A DNA stretch of 64,000 bases from Austropuccinia psidii (lineage: Eukaryota > Basidiomycota > Pucciniomycetes > Pucciniales > Sphaerophragmiaceae), in assembly GCA_023105745.1 (NCBI GenBank), contig JALGQZ010000003.1, forward strand, positions 47,944,196 through 48,008,195. The letters are read 5' to 3'. Below the pieces are notes generated by a model. The model did not search any database. It worked only from the letters and a program-made list of their open reading frames with translations, and was not told the DNA's origin. A program made the translations under genes and the position numbers. Below are positions 61,301 to 64,000 of the stretch, in pieces. Within the stretch, counting starts at the first letter, position 1. Every line of letters starts with the position of its first letter.

Positions 61301-61870
61301 TTGTCCTTGGATGCTTCTGGAGCTGGTTTGGAGCTGGTAGATGCCACTGGTGCCTCTGTCTCCAAAGTTGGAGTCATTTCCAATTCTTTCTTCTGGTCTA
61401 TGGATAAAAGACTCTGGTTCTTCAACCAATTCTTTATCTTTTTGACCTTGTCTTTGCAAGACAGGGGGCTCCAACCTCCTAAGAGTTCTATGGTCTTCTC
61501 CTGACCCAGAAAGCTCTTGATGTGTAAGTAGGAGTTCATGGCCCCCTGCCAAAGGCTTGGGCAGATTTCCCACTCCTCTTCTTTGGCTGCTCTGAACCAA
61601 TTTTTGTACTGGCTCTGATATATTTCTATTGCTGCCACTTGAAAATGGTTCAGCCCTGGAAATATTATCATAAATTAGTTCAGGCTCAGAATTCACGTCA
61701 AAATCTGTTGGTACAGACCTTGGGGAATGGGGGGCAACTCTGGCATCCTCCAGATGTGCCTTTCTTGTGGAAGATTTGGCACTTCTGGATTTGGTCTTGC
61801 CTCTTCCTTGTCCACATCCATCTGGTTGGACTGAATAGTTGCTTCCATTTCTGGTATGCACCATTTTCAC
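58337..61870 (-). CDS. gag-pol: Gypsy B1 gag-pol, 5' frame: coiled coil, zinc knuckle, protease, RT (1177 codons)
   Basis: Residues ~1-250 overlap a better gag-like frame and look like shadow sequence (Ser/Arg/Gln-rich). From ~255 the frame is convincing: coiled coil 260-385, [19 protein letters not shown] near 430-448, zinc knuckle C618-C621-H626-C631, aspartic protease DTG at 739-741, RT with [18 protein letters not shown] near 987-1004 and YIDD at 1086-1089. It ends at 1177 after a frame change near residue 1168: one base is missing relative to homologues (TTTTTTGGATTT here, TTTTTGGGATTT in A1), so RNase H and integrase lie in the -1 frame. Upstream exon 62075-61922 may be spliced in. Confidence 0.9.
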   Translation of the reverse strand: MKMVHTRNGSNYSVQPDGCGQGRGKTKSRSAKSSTRKAHLEDARVAPHSPRSVPTDFDVNSEPELIYDNISRAEPFSSGSNRNISEPVQKLVQSSQRRGVGNLPKPLAGGHELLLTHQELSGSGEDHRTLRRLEPPVLQRQGQKDKELVEEPESFIHRPEERIGNDSNFGDRGTSGIYQLQTSSRSIQGQAQRTSKETERSQEPSRQGQRQSQLAQTLPTRVQDPQIGAFSRGQCLQYGQNSYGIHSQRAGKDEQDFSTQINDVHRSISVEIGKLESKLKQITLDINDLKKNDKQHSDWHKLTTVTLESISNACERIENQCQNNDTEDLSIFKVNDRLKTLEDHVLQIVKNTNQFAIHLAKSDSERQKLKNEIIASVEQIHKNHEPHMPRHSTPLTEEKLSVKESLTPFLGENVMSAKDIPKLEEWPTFSGEGEYNHIEFIRTIDMLQEDFNIPDEIIVGKLHCLFTKTAKKWYYKMRMDHGRHDWSWWKSEVITKWANNSWRFKMENAFESAIFNSEKDKPLTWFFKQKDRLSALHPDMSDTMINMKILRKCGGELEHAIKSRCVEPCSTEDYINAMEDIITRTRIGKTWVRNPIESKIVSKIPREERRPERPVLKCHKCGSTSHLANTCPKKTKINEVQIIEDIQCTEEKEESDQDSAVSEDTPVEDYPIENISAFFEVTEVHTHLPQYSEDCYNLINIQDARMCKTKPARGKGYTAGASCITSVLMGDIEAKVNLDTGAFCTCIGKDYLQIILPEWKNHLLPIEGVQFSSASNNMYPLGILDTNIVFPHPAGSVRMKTEIVVMDNCTSQHIILGNDYLNIYGIDINNHKDRYFTIGDNKRQKFAFSNMPKQISVVSSVKDTYKDEFVSKQLFEAQINPSLSPKMRNELIDVLYTYNNAFASDNEPLGAIRGHEIDITLNIDRPYPPVLRRPAYAASPRAREALEKHIQELIQLGVLRKVGHNEEVEVTTPVIIAWHNDKSRMVGDFRALNTYTVPDRYPIPRIQETLTQLSKAKYITSMDALKGFHQNVLTPKARKLLRIITHCGIYEYLRMPFGIKNAPSHYQRMMNTIFPTELSEGWLIIYIDDIIICSDSWSLHLERLARVLHKVAEVNMKISLKKCNFGFEELKALGHVVSGLSLGIDKNKVAAVLLKPIPQNKKEMMSFLDLLVTIGNT
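61087..61671 (-). CDS. gag: Gypsy B1 gag (capsid/nucleocapsid), overlapping gag-pol in another frame
   Basis: 194 codons, offset by one base from the gag-pol frame and fully overlapped by it. The product is the more protein-like reading: [53 protein letters not shown], then a Pro/Ala/Lys-rich basic tail ([20 protein letters not shown]), [11 protein letters not shown], and an end TFPRK with TAA. I recognise it as the gag family of this A. psidii lineage. A1 and A2 carry homologues (TEWMASIDRKEEYDAF; KGKGKAPATKPYSQGYRIPE). A stop lies just upstream of the ATG, and an AG at ~61656 could be a splice acceptor linking to 62075-61922. Confidence 0.75.
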   Translation of the reverse strand: MIIFPGLNHFQVAAIEIYQSQYKNWFRAAKEEEWEICPSLWQGAMNSYLHIKSFLGQEKTIELLGGWSPLSCKDKVKKIKNWLKNQSLLSIDQKKELEMTPTLETEAPVASTSSKPAPEASKDKPKGPQKKQRGPKNHQGKGKGKANWHRPYPQGYRIPRLEPSAVDSVFNMARTLMEFTAKEQERMNRTFPRK

Positions 61871-61921
61871 GTCAATTTAAAGATAAAAGGTGAAAATATA
61901 AGATAAAATACACACCTTTTG

Positions 61922-62075
61922 GTGGTAATTTAGCTTTTTCTGAGTTGAATAAGGTGCCTCTTTTAGCAATCTGCACCTCAATACTGTCTTCAGATTCTGC
62001 TTCTGAAGATTCTGGAATAGTGATATATCTTTTACTGAGTCTGTTGCCAGCTGCACAGTATTTGATTAAAGACAC
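61922..62075 (-). CDS. Possible 5' coding exon of Gypsy B1
   Basis: Open from 62075: CAAGNRLSKRYITIPESSEA, EDSIEVQIAKRG, SEKAKLPPK, then GT at the end and an in-frame stop beyond. Analogous leader peptides followed by GT-AG introns occur at the same place in A1 (16430-16620) and A2 (37120-36872), so a spliced transcript is plausible. The start codon is uncertain (62075 is not preceded by a clear ATG context). Confidence 0.5.
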
Positions 62076-62446
62076 TAAAAGAAATTATAAAAGAGAAAAA
62101 AATTATTTTTTATACTTTTTAAAATATTTTTTAAAGATTTTTTATAAGTTTTATATTTTTTAATATTAAAAAAATTATTCTTTTTAAAGAAAAAAAATTA
62201 AAATTTAAGATTTTGAATGAAAATTAATTCAGAGTAACTCAAAGAATAATTTTATAAGTTTTTGGATGTGAAAAAGCCACGTGTAAAAACAATATAAAAT
62301 TAAACCAAATTCCTCAATGAAAAAGATTTTAAAACAATTTCAAAAATAAAAATATTTTAACTCCAAATTGAAAGAAAAAAAATTAATTAAATTAATATAT
62401 TTTAGAGCTTAAAAATATATTAATTAAGGGTACAAGGTTCAAAAAA
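62076..62446. other. B1 leader, very AT-rich
   Basis: Untranslated leader between primer-binding site and first coding exon, nearly all A and T, no feature seen. Confidence 0.6.
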
Positions 62447-62462
62447 CACGGCCAGGCCCCCA
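62447..62462 (-). other. Primer-binding site of Gypsy B1
   Basis: Minus strand TGGGGGCCTGGCCGTG, two bases after the LTR end TTACA. tRNA not identified. Confidence 0.7.
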
Positions 62463-62464
62463 AA

Positions 62465-64000
62465 TGTAAGATGTGACTATGAAACTGATGATAATATTAC
62501 TATTAATCAACAGTACTATGTCTGTTCTTATGAAATATAATAATAAAAATTATTATAACCACAATTAAATAATTATAAAATTATTTCTTTCACGTGTTAT
62601 ACACTACTAGTGATTATAACAGTGAGCAGTAATTGTCTACAAGAATCAATTACAAGAAGAATTTAATAATAAAAAACTTCTTTTATTAAAATAATAAAAT
62701 TATTTTAATATATAATTATCTTTTACAAGAATAATTATAAAGATAATTCTTGAAGAAAACTATTACTAGAGAAAAACTTTAAGAATTAAAGATAAATGAC
62801 TCACTAATACTCCAAAGAACTTATTGAAAGATAAGAGTAGAGAAATTTGACGTAGAATTGTGGATTTAAGGGATCAAGATGATTTATAACAGTATTTCAA
62901 CAATATATAGTTGGATTCTATGATTTCACGTCTTTCTGATTGATTCTGAAAGATTTAAAACACTTAAGAATAGCTTGAACTAATACTTACTTGTTGGTAA
63001 TAATGGTTTAATAAATTTATAAGATGATGATACGGAAAAAACAGCAAGAAGAGGCTTCTTTTAAGTCAATAACAGCTCACAGAGGCGTGCCATGGAGCAA
63101 ACTGAAAAACCAGTGAGTGAGAAAACAATAAACGTTTTTGGATTATTGATTGCATCATCTGTTGTCATGTAAGATTATCATAATTACTTAATTGATGCTT
63201 TTACGTGACTACCAACCCCAATATGGTTAAGAATAAAAGGAGTAACACTTGTAAATCTTCTTTTATTCTAAAATAATCATTGATTTCTCAAAGTTATCAA
63301 TGTTATTGCCAATTTCATCACAGGTTGTAATTACTGTGAATTTTTGAAGATTCAGTGTTTCACGTAGAATATCCAAAAATGGACTGTAAGTAAAACTTTT
63401 AATTTTACTAGTAAAACTGTAATTCCTTTTGGTTGTACCATAGATAATACAGTTCTCCTTTAGTCCTGAAAGTTTCAGAAAGATTCATTAAGAATTGTAT
63501 TTTTAATGAATTTTTGAAGGTTTTACCTCATTTCTACGTAGAATTGCAAATAGCAGTGTTTTGCTGGTTGCTATGAGGTAAATCAATGAATATGGGTCCC
63601 AAAAGGGTTTTAATTACTCTTTTGGGGTTTATCCATGGAAAGTCATTAGTAATTGACATGGTTACAGGAGTGTAAGTAGCTCATTACCTCCTTGGCACGT
63701 CAAAATAGCAGGTTATTTGCTATTTTCTGATGTTTTACAGTAGTTGTAACTTGGTAACCAAGTTCCCAAAGAGTTTTAGTTTACCAATTGGGCCAAGATG
63801 AGCCATGGATCCATGCTCTGGAGCTATCCACGCCTCTGAGGCCTCAGAAGTTGGGTACCCTGGCTCTCTTTGATGTCTTTTGTCCCCCTTGCCTATTTTT
63901 TACGTCAAAATAGTAATTTAAGCTTAAAGTGAGATATCCACTATGGGTGTACCAAAAGTCCATGTAAGAATACCATGATATTAAGTGCTCAAAACATGCA
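62465..64000 (-). repeat. 5' LTR of Gypsy B1, cut by window end
   Basis: 1536 bp shown, matching 54100-55635 with offset 8365 and one mismatch. About 387 bp should follow beyond the window. Confidence 0.95.

Larger units (their letters stand above)
54100..64000 (-). mobile_element. Gypsy B1: young, nearly intact family-B element (minus), runs off the window
   Basis: LTR 54100-56022, polypurine tract, pol, gag, primer-binding site and second LTR from 62465 (expected end ~64387). The two LTRs differ at one base in the 1,536 bp visible of both (54769 C versus 63134 G), so insertion is recent. All protease, RT, RNase H and integrase catalytic residues are present. The only visible defect is a frame change between RT and RNase H. 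Confidence 0.95.

Noticed and set aside
1..64000. CRISPR array, tRNA or rRNA genes, bacterial operon features
   Set aside because: No regularly spaced short repeats, cloverleaf or rRNA cores noticed; introns and LTR elements show a fungal nuclear genome.

Overview
The window looks like rust-fungus (Pucciniales) nuclear DNA, most likely Austropuccinia psidii (myrtle rust) or a close relative. This rests on memory of protein families, not on a search: the Ty3/Gypsy gag and pol families, the HARBI1-type transposase with its Myb/SANT partner, and a TET/JBP-like 2OG oxygenase all resemble A. psidii predicted proteins. The DNA is very AT-rich and CpG-poor, except for a higher-GC island around one intron-rich host gene. 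About 80-90% of the window is transposable element. I saw no rRNA gene, tRNA gene or CRISPR array. Layout: 1-~790 is the end of an LTR (family D). 790-2364 is AT-rich spacer. 2365-5767 (minus) is the one clear host gene, HSP104, with nine exons and 914 aa. Its promoter side carries a perfect heat-shock element and a 16-bp palindrome. 5768-8665 is spacer with two decayed, unidentified reading frames. 8666-40209 is one Ty3/Gypsy element (A1, plus strand) flanked by the perfect 5-bp duplication AAAAT and inflated to 31.5 kb by nested insertions: a 5.7-kb PIF/Harbinger in its leader (10641-16337), a solo LTR in its pol region (19363-21163, duplication AGTAT), an OTU-bearing Mutator-like element in its 3' LTR (24414-28749) and a second family-A Gypsy on the opposite strand in the same LTR (A2, 29204-38952). 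40215-42490 holds a second Harbinger transposase remnant. 42491-44127 is the 3' end of a family-D Gypsy (minus). From 44128 there is another nest: family-B pol fragment B3 (plus), interrupted by B2 (minus), which contains a solo LTR (47139-49060, duplication AAAAC) and is broken by a family-C Gypsy (plus, from 51276). The family-C gag is in turn split by B1 (minus, from 54100 past the window end). B1 is very young: its two LTRs differ at one position in the 1,536 bp visible of both, and its catalytic motifs are intact. How it fits together: HSP104 is the only evident cellular function (protein disaggregation under heat stress). Everything else is transposon machinery: Gypsy gag, protease, RT, RNase H, integrase and chromodomain; Harbinger transposase plus Myb/SANT partner plus a TET/JBP-like oxygenase pseudogene; and a MULE transposase with an OTU-protease-like segment. 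The nesting gives a relative insertion history. The points most worth following up are the TET/JBP-like gene inside the Harbinger, the OTU segment in the MULE, the two reading-frame oddities of B1 (a long gag/pol overlap and a slippery heptamer at the RT/RNase H break), and a paired bZIP-like hairpin in family-A LTRs.
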